Positions 1 through 7,509 of a DNA stretch of 18,157 nucleotides are shown in pieces. The first letter of the stretch is position 1. Every line of letters begins with the position of its first letter. Under the pieces are notes generated by a model. It saw nothing but the letters and a program-made list of their open reading frames with translations. It made no database searches and was not told the DNA's origin. The position numbers and the translations under genes are program-made. Origin of the DNA: an uncultured Oscillospiraceae bacterium (GTDB taxonomy: Bacteria > Bacillota > Clostridia > Oscillospirales > Acutalibacteraceae). The stretch is taken from contig USDZ01000015.1 of NCBI GenBank assembly GCA_900553525.1, positions 1-18,157 of the forward strand. Direction: 5' to 3'.

Positions 1-1665
1 GTGGACGGATGTACCATATTCGACACAGACCCGGAAGCGTTTGCCCGAACGATGGAAGAACTCGCTCGGATGGGCGCCTGGGGGATCGGGGGCTGCTGCG
101 GCACCACGCCGGATCATATTGCGGCGGTGTCCAGGCATTGCTCTGGAATCCGGCCGCAGCCCATCCAGCCGAAAAACCGCACCGTGGTTTCCTCCTATGG
201 CCGGGCGGTTACAATCGACGGCCCGGTTATCATCGGAGAACGGATCAACCCGACCGGCAAATCCAGATTCAAGCAGGCACTGCGGGAAGGCAATATCGAA
301 TATGTGCTGCGGGAGGGGATTGCTCAGCAGGAAGCCGGTGCGCATATTCTGGATGTCAATGTCGGGTTGCCCGAAATCGATGAAACCGCCTGGATGACCC
401 AAACGGTTAGAGAACTGCAGGCCATACTCGATCTGCCATTACAGATCGACACAGCCGATAGCGGAACTTTAGAGGCGGCGATGCGGATATATAACGGCAA
501 GCCTTTGGTCAATTCCGTAAACGGCAAAAAGGCGTCGATGGAAGCGGTGTTTCCTCTCGTCCGGAAATACGGAGGTGTCGTAGTGGCGCTGACGCTGGAC
601 GAGAACGGCATCCCAGCGACGGCGGAGGGGCGATTGGAGGTGGCTCGCCATATCGTGGAGACCGCAGCGGCATACGGTATCGACAAAAAAGATATATTGG
701 TCGATGTTCTGACCATGGCGGTCAGCGCGGATCCGGACGCGGCGAAGGTGACGCTCGACGCACTCCGGATGGTGCGGGAAAAACTCGGTGTCCATACCGT
801 TTTGGGGGTGTCGAATGTCTCGTTTGGCTTGCCACAGCGGGAGACTGTCAACACCGCGTTTTATACCTTAGCGCTGCAAAATGGGTTGGATGCCGCTATC
901 CTCAATCCCTGCTCCTCCGGTATGAAAAGGGCTTATCTCGCTTATCGGGTACTTGCCGGGCAGGACGAACAGTGCGCAGCCTATATTGCGGGCTGTGCCG
1001 AGACCCCGGCCGCCGCTTCCCCTGCCCTGACCGGACAACAGGCACTTGGTCTCCACGAGGCAATTGTTAAAGGGCTAAAGGAACAGGCCTTTACATCAGC
1101 AAAGCAGCTGGCGGAGACGCGGGAGCCCCTTACGGTGATCGACGGCGAGTTGGTGCCGGCTTTGGACGAGGTCGGGCGGGGCTATGAACAGGGGACCCTT
1201 TTTTTACCTCAGCTTCTCATGAGCGCGGAGGCGGCGGGGGCTGCATTTGAAGCACTGCGTGCTCGGATGGAGGCTTCGGGACAGACCACTGAAAAAAAAG
1301 GCCGCGTTTTGCTCGCAACCGTGAAGGGGGATATTCACGATATTGGAAAAAATATTGTCCGCGCACTGCTGGAAAATTACGGTTATGAAGTGGTGGATCT
1401 GGGGAAAGATGTGGATCCCGCTCTCATCGTCGATACCGTCCGGGAACAGCAAATTCCTTTGGTAGGGCTGAGCGCCTTGATGACCACCACCGTATCCAGT
1501 ATGGCCGAGACGATTCGGCTGTTGCGTCAGTCGGGCCTTTCCTGCAAGGTGGTGGTGGGCGGCGCGGTGCTCACTCAGGAATACGCGGATCAGATCGGTG
1601 CGGATTGCTATTCCCCCGACGCTATGGCGACGGTACGGTATGCGAAAGAAGTTTTTGGAAAATAA
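1..1665 (+). CDS. metH: Cobalamin-dependent methionine synthase, C-terminal part (5' end outside window)
   Basis: Transfers the methyl group of methyltetrahydrofolate to homocysteine through B12, giving methionine. About 554 residues are visible and the reading frame is open at base 1, so the first GTG is probably an internal codon. The end of the homocysteine methyltransferase domain is seen first, with the zinc-binding GGCCGTT motif (residues 31-37). A pterin-binding TIM barrel follows (VIIGERINPTGK, then HILDVNVG). Next come the helical B12 cap (LFLPQLLMSAEAAG) and the Rossmann-like B12 domain with the cobalt-ligand motif DIHDIG and a VVVGGA strand. The protein stops right after the B12 domain, so it lacks the C-terminal AdoMet reactivation domain of E. 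coli MetH; this short form is common in Clostridia and implies a separate reactivation factor. A strong terminator follows. Confidence 0.93.
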   Translation: MDGCTIFDTDPEAFARTMEELARMGAWGIGGCCGTTPDHIAAVSRHCSGIRPQPIQPKNRTVVSSYGRAVTIDGPVIIGERINPTGKSRFKQALREGNIEYVLREGIAQQEAGAHILDVNVGLPEIDETAWMTQTVRELQAILDLPLQIDTADSGTLEAAMRIYNGKPLVNSVNGKKASMEAVFPLVRKYGGVVVALTLDENGIPATAEGRLEVARHIVETAAAYGIDKKDILVDVLTMAVSADPDAAKVTLDALRMVREKLGVHTVLGVSNVSFGLPQRETVNTAFYTLALQNGLDAAILNPCSSGMKRAYLAYRVLAGQDEQCAAYIAGCAETPAAASPALTGQQALGLHEAIVKGLKEQAFTSAKQLAETREPLTVIDGELVPALDEVGRGYEQGTLFLPQLLMSAEAAGAAFEALRARMEASGQTTEKKGRVLLATVKGDIHDIGKNIVRALLENYGYEVVDLGKDVDPALIVDTVREQQIPLVGLSALMTTTVSSMAETIRLLRQSGLSCKVVVGGAVLTQEYADQIGADCYSPDAMATVRYAKEVFGK

Positions 1666-1707
1666 AACAGGGAGTCGCTCTTGAAGACGCCTGTTTATCC
1701 AATTTGA

Positions 1708-1757
1708 GTGGAACGCCAATCTGTAAAGATAAACGTCTTTACAGATTGGCGTTCCAC
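1708..1757 (+). terminator. Terminator after metH (22-bp perfect stem)
   Basis: Arms 1708-1729 and 1736-1757 are perfectly complementary over 22 bp around a 6-nt loop, and are followed by CTTTTTC. The position 42 bases after the metH stop fits an intrinsic terminator. Confidence 0.85.
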
Positions 1758-1774
1758 CTTTTTCATGGTATCCT
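1746..1774 (+). promoter_or_regulatory. Possible promoter of the small membrane protein gene
   Basis: TTGGCG (1746-1751), a 17-bp spacer and TATCCT (1769-1774) preceded by TGG (extended -10). The -35 lies inside the right arm of the metH terminator. The match to consensus is weak, so this is tentative. Confidence 0.3.
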
Positions 1775-1777
1775 CTC

Positions 1778-1816
1778 ATATTTCCAGGGACATACTGAAA
1801 ACAAACCCGGAAATAT
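1778..1816 (+). promoter_or_regulatory. Leader hairpin abutting the ribosome binding site
   Basis: ATATTTCCAGGG (1778-1789) pairs with CCCGGAAATAT (1806-1816) over 11 bp with one bulged A and a 16-nt loop. The right arm ends one base before the GGAGGAG ribosome binding site (1817-1823) of the next gene. It could modulate translation or be incidental. Confidence 0.35.
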
Positions 1817-1832
1817 GGAGGAGCTAGTTTTC

Positions 1833-2273
1833 ATGAGCGTTAAACGACTCGTGACCGGAACCAAATGCGGGATCGGTCTGTTCTGTATCGGCGGCGGAGT
1901 TTATAACCTAATTGAAATTTTCTGGAGAGGCTATACGCACTGGTCCATGTTTATCGTCGGGGGAACCTGTTTCCACCTGATCGGAAAAATCGGCTCTCAT
2001 TTTCAGAAATGGACCGTGGCCCGCAAATGCGTGCTCTGTTCTTTAGCGGTGACGGCGGTGGAATATATCAGTGGCTGCCTGTTCAATCTGCGCCTGAAGT
2101 TGAATGTCTGGGACTACAGCAACATGCCGTTCAACTTAAACGGCCAAGTCTGCCTGCTGTATACGGTTTTGTGGGGATTTCTGAGTGCCACCGCCATGCC
2201 GCTCTACCGTTTGTTTTACCGCCGGCTCGAAACCGGCCGTTTTTTTCCGCTTTCGTCTACTTTAAAGTCTTGA
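1833..2273 (+). CDS. CmpB-type putative ABC-transporter permease-like membrane protein
   Basis: A 146-residue integral membrane protein. The segment EYISGCLFNLRLKLNVWDYS followed by PFNLNGQVCLLY closely resembles the signature of the small 'putative ABC transporter permease' family (CmpB/DUF1113-like, PF06541), in which a WDYS...FNLNG motif lies between hydrophobic helices. About four hydrophobic stretches are visible. The ATG at 1833 is chosen because GGAGGAG (1817-1823) sits 9 bases upstream; the in-frame ATG at 1815 has no ribosome binding site. No ATP-binding partner gene is adjacent, and the permease label of the family is not backed by function. The 3' end overlaps the 3' end of nth (opposite strand) by 12 bases. 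Confidence 0.72.
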   Translation: MSVKRLVTGTKCGIGLFCIGGGVYNLIEIFWRGYTHWSMFIVGGTCFHLIGKIGSHFQKWTVARKCVLCSLAVTAVEYISGCLFNLRLKLNVWDYSNMPFNLNGQVCLLYTVLWGFLSATAMPLYRLFYRRLETGRFFPLSSTLKS

Positions 2274-2891
2274 CGGGCAGATTCCCTGCAACGGACAGTC
2301 GCCGCATCGGGGGGATCGGGCGGAACAAATATCCCGGCCAAACAGAACGAGCCGGTGGCAAAAGCTGTTGCTTTCTTCGGGAGGCAGCAGCTTTTTCAGC
2401 TGCAATTCCACCTTATATGGATCTTTGGTGTCGCAGAGACCAAGCCGGTTGGCAATACGGATGCAGTGGGTATCCGCCACCACGACGCCGGGAACATGGA
2501 AGATATCGCCGCATACCAGGTTGGCCGTCTTTCGCCCTACACCCGGCAGCTTGATCAGTTCTTCCACCGTTTGGGGCATTTCTCCATGGTATACGTCCCG
2601 CAGCATCCCGGCCATGGCCACGATGTCCCGGGCCTTGGTTTTATACAGGCCGCAGGAGCGGATATATTCTCCCACCTCATCGGGAGAGGCATCCGCGAAA
2701 GCATCCAGAGTCGGATAGCGTTTAAATAAGGCCGGCGTCACCAAATTGACCCTGGCGTCAGTGCATTGGGCGGAAAGACGGGTGGCGATGAGGAGCTGCA
2801 GGGGATCGGTATAGGTAAGGGAGCAGACGGCGTCAGGATAACGCTCGCGCAGCGCTTGAATGGCTGCCAATGCCACGGCTTTTTTGGTCAT
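2262..2891 (-). CDS. nth: Endonuclease III (DNA glycosylase/AP lyase)
   Basis: Bifunctional base-excision-repair enzyme that removes oxidised pyrimidines and cleaves the abasic strand. The 209 residues match the usual length. The helix-hairpin-helix LPGVGRKTA (115-123) carries the catalytic Lys121, and VVADTHCIRI holds the catalytic Asp140. The C-terminal 4Fe-4S cluster loop has the classic spacing Cys189-x6-Cys196-x2-Cys199-x5-Cys205. The ATG start (complement of 2889-2891) has an AAGGA-type ribosome binding site upstream. Transcription probably starts from the TTGACA/TACACT promoter at 2984-3012, which overlaps the promoter of the divergent deoxyinosine-glycosylase gene, so two repair genes share one control region. 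Confidence 0.95.
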   Translation of the reverse strand: MTKKAVALAAIQALRERYPDAVCSLTYTDPLQLLIATRLSAQCTDARVNLVTPALFKRYPTLDAFADASPDEVGEYIRSCGLYKTKARDIVAMAGMLRDVYHGEMPQTVEELIKLPGVGRKTANLVCGDIFHVPGVVVADTHCIRIANRLGLCDTKDPYKVELQLKKLLPPEESNSFCHRLVLFGRDICSARSPRCGDCPLQGICPSRL

Positions 2892-2983
2892 ATAGGTCCA
2901 TTCCTTTCTTGCGGAGAACGATCGACTTTATTTCTATTTTCCGACGGCACAGGCCGGAATTCGTGCGAGATCGGTCGAATTTC

Positions 2984-3012
2984 AGTGTAGCACGATGACA
3001 GATCCCTGTCAA
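2984..3012 (-). promoter_or_regulatory. nth promoter
   Basis: Read on the minus strand: TTGACA (3012-3007), a 17-bp spacer, TACACT (2989-2984). The -35 is a perfect consensus match. The predicted leader is about 85 nt. It overlaps the plus-strand promoter at 2995-3023. Confidence 0.7.
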
Positions 3013-3023
3013 TCGGATATACT
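2995..3023 (+). promoter_or_regulatory. Promoter of the deoxyinosine glycosylase gene
   Basis: ATGACA (2995-3000), a 17-bp spacer, TATACT (3018-3023). Five of six bases match consensus in each hexamer. It is interleaved with the nth promoter: each -35 lies in the spacer of the other. Confidence 0.65.
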
Positions 3024-3120
3024 GAGTATGCGGCCAGCCCCACAGACCCTGTGATCCGTTTTGACGGGCAAGACCGTATTTAGCCGCGCGAATCAACAGC
3101 CAATGCGCAGGAAAGAAGAG

Positions 3121-3633
3121 ATGGACATGCTCACCGGATTTCCACCCATCGCCGCGCCCGACGCCAGGGTGCTCATTCTTGGAACCATGCCTTCTGCGAT
3201 ATCGCTTCAAAAACAGCAATATTATGGCAACGGCCGGAACGCCTTTTGGCCGATTTTATACGCTCTATGGGATGAACCCTATGAGGAGGATTATGTCAAA
3301 CGCTGCCGTTTCCTGATAGAAAGGAAAATCGCCCTATGGGATGTTCTTGCCGGCTGTGAACGGCCGGGCAGCGCCGATGCGGATATCCATAACCCAAAGG
3401 CAAATGATTTTACCACTTTTGCCGCCGGCCATCCTCAAATTCAGCACCTGTTTTTCAATTCCGTCAATGCGGCGGTTTTTTACGACAGGCTTGTAAAGCC
3501 AGACCCCTTTTCAGACATAAAAAGAACGACGCTGCCCTCTACCAGTCCGGCCCGCGCGATGCGGTTTGTGGATAAGGTAAGGCTTTGGCTTCCGGTCCGG
3601 CGTTGTCTCGATAAAAATCGGCCGAAAGTGTGA
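3121..3633 (+). CDS. DNA-deoxyinosine (hypoxanthine) glycosylase, uracil-DNA glycosylase fold
   Basis: Probably excises deaminated adenine (hypoxanthine) from DNA. The 170 residues carry the pattern of the UDG-superfamily deoxyinosine glycosylases: VLILGTMPS (17-25), YYGNGRNAFW (34-43), ALWDVLAGCERPGSADADI (71-89), a FFNSVNAA strand where relatives often have FNG, and LPSTSPAR (138-145) as the substrate loop. The ATG at 3121 is chosen because AGGAAAG lies 8 bases upstream and homologues start close to the GFPP segment; an upstream TTG (3061) has no such support. Family assignment is by motif. The exact substrate is inferred from the family. Confidence 0.8.
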   Translation: MDMLTGFPPIAAPDARVLILGTMPSAISLQKQQYYGNGRNAFWPILYALWDEPYEEDYVKRCRFLIERKIALWDVLAGCERPGSADADIHNPKANDFTTFAAGHPQIQHLFFNSVNAAVFYDRLVKPDPFSDIKRTTLPSTSPARAMRFVDKVRLWLPVRRCLDKNRPKV

Positions 3634-3663
3634 GAGAAGCGGCCGTATATGTGAGAAAAGGAC

Positions 3664-3693
3664 TTGCATCTCTATGGGAGATGGTGGTATGAT
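3664..3693 (+). promoter_or_regulatory. glyA promoter
   Basis: TTGCAT (3664-3669), an 18-bp spacer and TATGAT (3688-3693) preceded by TGG (extended -10). Predicted start near 3700, giving a leader of about 36 nt to the ATG at 3737. It also rules out the in-frame ATG at 3674 as the glyA start. Confidence 0.65.
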
Positions 3694-3736
3694 ACCTCTA
3701 TATCGTCGATTATTTGTGTATAAAGGGGATATGTGC

Positions 3737-4990
3737 ATGTACGCCGAATTGATGGATACCATTGGCTTTGTCAAGAATGCCGACCCGCAGGTTGGAGCTG
3801 CCATGGAAAAGGAGCTTTCCCGTCAGCGCCGGAATCTGGAACTGATCGCATCGGAGAATATCGTGTCTCCCGCCGTGATGGCTGCCATGGGTACAGTGCT
3901 GACCAACAAATACGCCGAAGGCTATCCCGGCAAGCGCTATTATGGCGGTTGCGGAGAGGTAGACGTGGTGGAGGAGATTGCCCGTCAGCGCGCCTGCACC
4001 TTGTTCGGCGCCGAGCATGCGAATGTCCAACCTCATTCGGGTGCGCAAGCCAACCAGGCGGCCTATTTTGCCCTGCTTGAGCCGGGGGATACCGTGCTCG
4101 GCATGAACCTGGCTCACGGTGGGCATTTGACCCACGGTTCACCGGTCAACTTTTCGGGCAAGCTGTACCACTTTGTCCCCTACGGCGTCGATTCAAGTAC
4201 CGGTTACATCGATTACGACGCGGTACGCGCCTTGGCTTTGGAGCACAAACCCAAGCTGATTGTCGCGGGTGCGAGCGCTTATCCGCGGGAGATCCGCTTT
4301 GACCTTCTGCGCCAGATCGCGGATGCCGTCGGCGCGAAACTGATGGTGGATATGGCGCATATCGCGGGCCTGGTGGCCACCGGCAATCATATGAACCCGG
4401 TTCCTTACTGTGAAGTGGTTACTACGACCACCCATAAAACGCTGCGGGGTCCCCGCGGCGGCCTGATCCTTTGCCGGGAAGAATACGCCAAAGCCATTGA
4501 CAAAGCGGTGTTCCCCGGCTCTCAAGGGGGCCCTCTGATGCATGTGATCGCCTCTAAGGCGGTTTGCTTCGGCGAGGCGCTCAATCCCCGGTTCAAGGAT
4601 TATCAGGATCAAATTGTGAAAAATGCTAAGGCGTTGGCAGCAGGGCTGCTGTCTCGCGGAATGAAGCTGGTCTCGGGCGGCACCGACAACCATCTGATGC
4701 TCATGGATCTGCGGGAAACCGGCATTACCGGCAAGGAACTCGAACGCCGTCTTGATGAGGTGTATATCACGGTCAACAAAAATACCATTCCCGACGAACC
4801 GTTGTCGCCGTTTGTAACCAGCGGCGTGCGGATCGGCACACCGGCTGTGACCAGCCGTGGCCTCAAAGAAGCGGACATGGATCTTATCGCCGGATTCATT
4901 GCCGATGCTGTGACGGATTTCGAAGGCAAGGCCGACGTCATCCGTGCAGGAGTCAACGACCTATGCAGACGATATCCTCTTTATGAATAA
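3737..4990 (+). CDS. glyA: Serine hydroxymethyltransferase
   Basis: PLP enzyme that interconverts serine and glycine and loads one-carbon units on tetrahydrofolate, supplying purine, thymidylate and methionine synthesis. The 417 residues match the family length. Diagnostic segments are LELIASENIVS (34-44), NKYAEGYPGKRYYGG (57-71), the PLP-binding Asp205 and His208 in VDMAHIAGLV, and the Schiff-base Lys234 in TTTTHKTLRGPRGG. The ATG at 3737 has AAGGGG 8 bases upstream; the ATG at 3731 would be only 2 bases from it. It heads a probable operon with the esterase (39-base gap) and rarA (32-base gap). metH nearby uses the same folate pool but is a separate transcription unit. Confidence 0.96.
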   Translation: MYAELMDTIGFVKNADPQVGAAMEKELSRQRRNLELIASENIVSPAVMAAMGTVLTNKYAEGYPGKRYYGGCGEVDVVEEIARQRACTLFGAEHANVQPHSGAQANQAAYFALLEPGDTVLGMNLAHGGHLTHGSPVNFSGKLYHFVPYGVDSSTGYIDYDAVRALALEHKPKLIVAGASAYPREIRFDLLRQIADAVGAKLMVDMAHIAGLVATGNHMNPVPYCEVVTTTTHKTLRGPRGGLILCREEYAKAIDKAVFPGSQGGPLMHVIASKAVCFGEALNPRFKDYQDQIVKNAKALAAGLLSRGMKLVSGGTDNHLMLMDLRETGITGKELERRLDEVYITVNKNTIPDEPLSPFVTSGVRIGTPAVTSRGLKEADMDLIAGFIADAVTDFEGKADVIRAGVNDLCRRYPLYE

Positions 4991-5029
4991 TCGTCTGTTT
5001 CGAGATGGATACGATAGGGGGTAGTCAAA

Positions 5030-5770
5030 GTGGCCTTGTTTGAAGGTTCTCTGCGTTCCGAAGTGCTGCGCATGGATACGGCGGTGACGGTATCTTTGCC
5101 GCAAAAGCGGGAAAAGGACAATCCGCCGGTGCTGTATCTTTTGCATGGCCTGGGGGACAACCACGCCGCTTGGAGCCGGCGGTCGAATATTGACCGTTAT
5201 GCGGATCAGGAGGGCGTTGCGGTCGTCATGCCCGAGGTCCAGCGGGGATTTTATACCGATATGGCTTATGGCCCCGCCTATTTTACGTATATTACGGAAG
5301 AATTGCCGCGCCTTTGCGCGGCCTTTTTCCGGGTTTCGGAGGATCCGGCCCATACCTACATAGCGGGACTTTCGATGGGAGGATACGGCGCTCTCAAGGC
5401 AGCCCTGCGTTATCCGGACCGGTATGCGGCGGCCGGTTGTTTCTCCGGCGCCGTCGATATCCGGGCCCGCATGGCTGCGGAAGACAATCCGATGACGCCT
5501 AGTGAGATCCAGGCGGTCAGCGGGGGGGATCTGGCCCCGGACGATGATATTATGATGCTCACTGCCCGCGCCGTGAACACGGGGAAAAAATTGCCGGCCC
5601 TGTACATTACCTGCGGATTATCGGATTTCCTCTATGAAGACAACCGGCGGTTGCGCCAACAGCTGGATTTTCTTCATATTCCTTATGTTTATGAGGAATG
5701 GGCAGGTGCCCATGAATGGGATTTCTGGGATCGGAGTGTCCGGCAGTTTTTACAGTTTATTCGAGAATGA
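5030..5770 (+). CDS. Alpha/beta-hydrolase, esterase D-type serine esterase
   Basis: A 246-residue cytoplasmic hydrolase of the putative esterase family (PF00756), close in pattern to tributyrin/acetyl esterases and S-formylglutathione-hydrolase-like proteins. Visible are the oxyanion segment HGLGDN (39-44), the nucleophile elbow GLSMGGYGA with Ser115, a probable acid Asp199 (CGLSDFLYED) and the catalytic His228 (AGAHEWDFWD). No signal peptide is present. The start is GTG at 5030, with AGGGGG (5016-5021) 8 bases upstream. It lies between glyA and rarA in one orientation with short gaps and is probably co-transcribed; no functional link to either is evident. The natural substrate cannot be told from sequence. 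Confidence 0.85.
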   Translation: MALFEGSLRSEVLRMDTAVTVSLPQKREKDNPPVLYLLHGLGDNHAAWSRRSNIDRYADQEGVAVVMPEVQRGFYTDMAYGPAYFTYITEELPRLCAAFFRVSEDPAHTYIAGLSMGGYGALKAALRYPDRYAAAGCFSGAVDIRARMAAEDNPMTPSEIQAVSGGDLAPDDDIMMLTARAVNTGKKLPALYITCGLSDFLYEDNRRLRQQLDFLHIPYVYEEWAGAHEWDFWDRSVRQFLQFIRE

Positions 5771-5802
5771 GCGGCTGTGAACGGGATAGTGAAAGGGTGT
5801 AG

Positions 5803-7095
5803 ATGACTATGGCGGCGCCACTTGCCGATCGTATGCGTCCGGACTCGCTGGACGATATAGTCGGCCAGCAGCATTTGATTGCACCAGGTAAGGCTCTGCG
5901 CGCCATTATTGAGTCGGGGCGTATTCCGAATCTCATCTTTTACGGTCCCTCTGGTGTAGGGAAGACCACGCTGGCCCGGATCATTGCCAGGCGTACCGAC
6001 ATGCGGCTGCACAAGCTCAACGGGACTACCGCGTCTACAGCCGACATTAAAGCCGTGGTCGAGGAACTCGATACCCTCGCCGGCTTGGGAGGCATCCTGC
6101 TGTATCTCGATGAGATCCAATATTTTAATAAAAAGCAACAGCAGACGTTGCTGGAGCATATTGAAAACGGACGGATTACTCTGATCGCCTCTACGACCGA
6201 AAACCCCTATTTTTATGTATATAGCGCCATTCTGAGCCGTTCTACCGTCTTTGAATTCAAGTCGGTGGAGCCGGCCGACGTGGAAAAGGCGGTGGAGAGA
6301 GGCTTCTCATTTTTGGAGAAGGAGCAGGGAACGCTTGTCTTGCCTGAACCGGGCGTGGTATCGCATATTGCGCGCTCCTGCGGAGGGGACGTGCGCAAGG
6401 CCCTGAATGCAGTGGAACTCTGCGTTCTTGCTACGCCTCCGGATGGGGAAGGCGCGCGCCGGATCACTCTCGATATCGCCGGTCAGCTTGCCCAGCGCAG
6501 CGCCATGCGGTATGATAAGGACGGAGACGAGCATTACGACATCATCTCCGCCTATCAAAAATCCATGCGGGGCTCCGATCCAGATGCGGCGCTGCATTAT
6601 CTGGCCCGTCTCCTCGAGGCCGGAGATCTGCCCTCCGCGTGCAGGAGACTGATGGTGTGCGCTTGTGAGGATGTGGGGCTGGCCTATCCTCAAATTATTC
6701 CGATTGTAAAGGCGGCGGTGGACGCGGCCTTGCAGGTGGGGCTGCCGGAGGCCTGCCTGCCTCTCGCCGATGCGGTGATACTGGTGGCCACAGCGCCGAA
6801 GTCCAACTCCGCGCACGACGCCATCCACGCAGCGATAGCCGATGTGCGTGCCGGTAAATCCGGTCCGGTGCCGCGCTGTCTGCAAAACAAGCACTACGAT
6901 GGGGAGGATGCCGCCGTCAAAGGACAGCATTATCTCTATCCCCACCTTTTTCCGGACCGCTGGGTGGAACAGCAGTATCTGCCCGACGCGCTGGTTGGCA
7001 CCACTTACTATGTTCCGGCCGATAATAAAAATGAACAGGCGTTTAAGGCTTACTGGGACGCTGTGAAAAAAAGACGGACAACCGGGCGTCCTTAG
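5803..7095 (+). CDS. rarA: Replication-associated recombination protein A (AAA+ ATPase, RarA/MgsA)
   Basis: AAA+ ATPase related to clamp loaders, acting at stalled or damaged replication forks. The 430 residues match the family. The N-terminus PLADRMRPDSLDDIVGQQHL is characteristic. Walker A is GPSGVGKT (48-55), Walker B LLYLDE (99-104), sensor 1 STTENP (130-135), and an SRS arginine-finger segment lies at 145-147. The C-terminal tetramerisation domain contains MVCACEDVGLAYP and KHYDGEDAAVKGQHYLYPH. The ATG at 5803 is preceded by AAGGG at 5 bases; a second ATG at 5809 is also possible. It is the last gene of the glyA run and is followed by a strong terminator. Confidence 0.95.
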   Translation: MTMAAPLADRMRPDSLDDIVGQQHLIAPGKALRAIIESGRIPNLIFYGPSGVGKTTLARIIARRTDMRLHKLNGTTASTADIKAVVEELDTLAGLGGILLYLDEIQYFNKKQQQTLLEHIENGRITLIASTTENPYFYVYSAILSRSTVFEFKSVEPADVEKAVERGFSFLEKEQGTLVLPEPGVVSHIARSCGGDVRKALNAVELCVLATPPDGEGARRITLDIAGQLAQRSAMRYDKDGDEHYDIISAYQKSMRGSDPDAALHYLARLLEAGDLPSACRRLMVCACEDVGLAYPQIIPIVKAAVDAALQVGLPEACLPLADAVILVATAPKSNSAHDAIHAAIADVRAGKSGPVPRCLQNKHYDGEDAAVKGQHYLYPHLFPDRWVEQQYLPDALVGTTYYVPADNKNEQAFKAYWDAVKKRRTTGRP

Positions 7096-7155
7096 ATGGG
7101 GACGGGGGAAGAGAAGCCAATCGGTTGATCCAGTCTTTTAAAATTAACTTGGACA

Positions 7156-7181
7156 GGCGCTGCCGCAATTACGGCAGCGCC
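7156..7181 (+). terminator. Terminator after rarA
   Basis: GGCGCTGCCG (7156-7165) and CGGCAGCGCC (7172-7181) form a 10-bp GC-rich stem with a 6-nt loop, followed by TTCTTTG. It closes the glyA-esterase-rarA unit. It also lies just past the stop of the minus-strand small ORF. Confidence 0.85.
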
Positions 7182-7188
7182 TTCTTTG

Positions 7189-7353
7189 TCACAGGTTTTC
7201 ATTTTTCATGGCATCGACAATGCTTTCTTTTTTACCTTGTTCATGGAATACATCATAGTGACGAATACCACCAGGAACAACACTGGCCGAGGCGATGAGA
7301 ATCGCGGCCCAGGGCAGGGTAAAGGCCATGCCGAGTCCGATCCTCCTTTGCAT
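7189..7353 (-). CDS. Possible small single-span membrane protein (54 aa)
   Basis: Unrecognised. A minus-strand frame with ATG (complement of 7351-7353) and a TGA next to the rarA terminator encodes 54 residues: a basic start (MQRRIGLGM), one hydrophobic span (AFTLPWAAILIASASVV) and a charged tail (HEQGKKESIVDAMKNENL), i.e. the layout of a one-helix membrane protein. Ribosome binding is ambiguous: TGGAG lies very close to the first ATG, while AAAGGAGG inside the frame lies 12 bases before a second ATG (Met9). A TATAAT is present upstream on the minus strand but without a well-placed -35. This is the only coding signal in the 414-base gap between rarA and the ComEA-like gene. It could be spurious. 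Confidence 0.42.
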   Translation of the reverse strand: MQRRIGLGMAFTLPWAAILIASASVVPGGIRHYDVFHEQGKKESIVDAMKNENL

Positions 7354-7509
7354 CTCTCCATTGTACTGGATTATAAAGATTTTTGTATGACAAATTGGTC
7401 ACAGAATAGAAAGCGGTGTGTAAGATTTTCACAGAGCATTTTCTTCCAGAGGATTCCTTTCTTTCTGTCGGGCCGTTACAATAAAGACAGAGAGGAAGGA
7501 GGGGTGACC

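Noticed and set aside
2221..2246. Hairpin GCCGG/CCGGC followed by seven T near the end of the CmpB-type gene, resembling a terminator
   Set aside because: Only 5 bp of stem and it lies inside the coding region about 25 bases before the stop; termination there would remove the stop codon.
3000..3060. Short inverted repeat CACAG-ACC-CTGTG in the leader of the deoxyinosine glycosylase gene
   Set aside because: Five-base arms are expected by chance and no known riboswitch features surround it.
3674..3736. Upstream in-frame ATG for glyA giving 21 extra residues
   Set aside because: It lies between the -35 and -10 of the predicted promoter and has no ribosome binding site; homologous GlyA proteins start near 3737.
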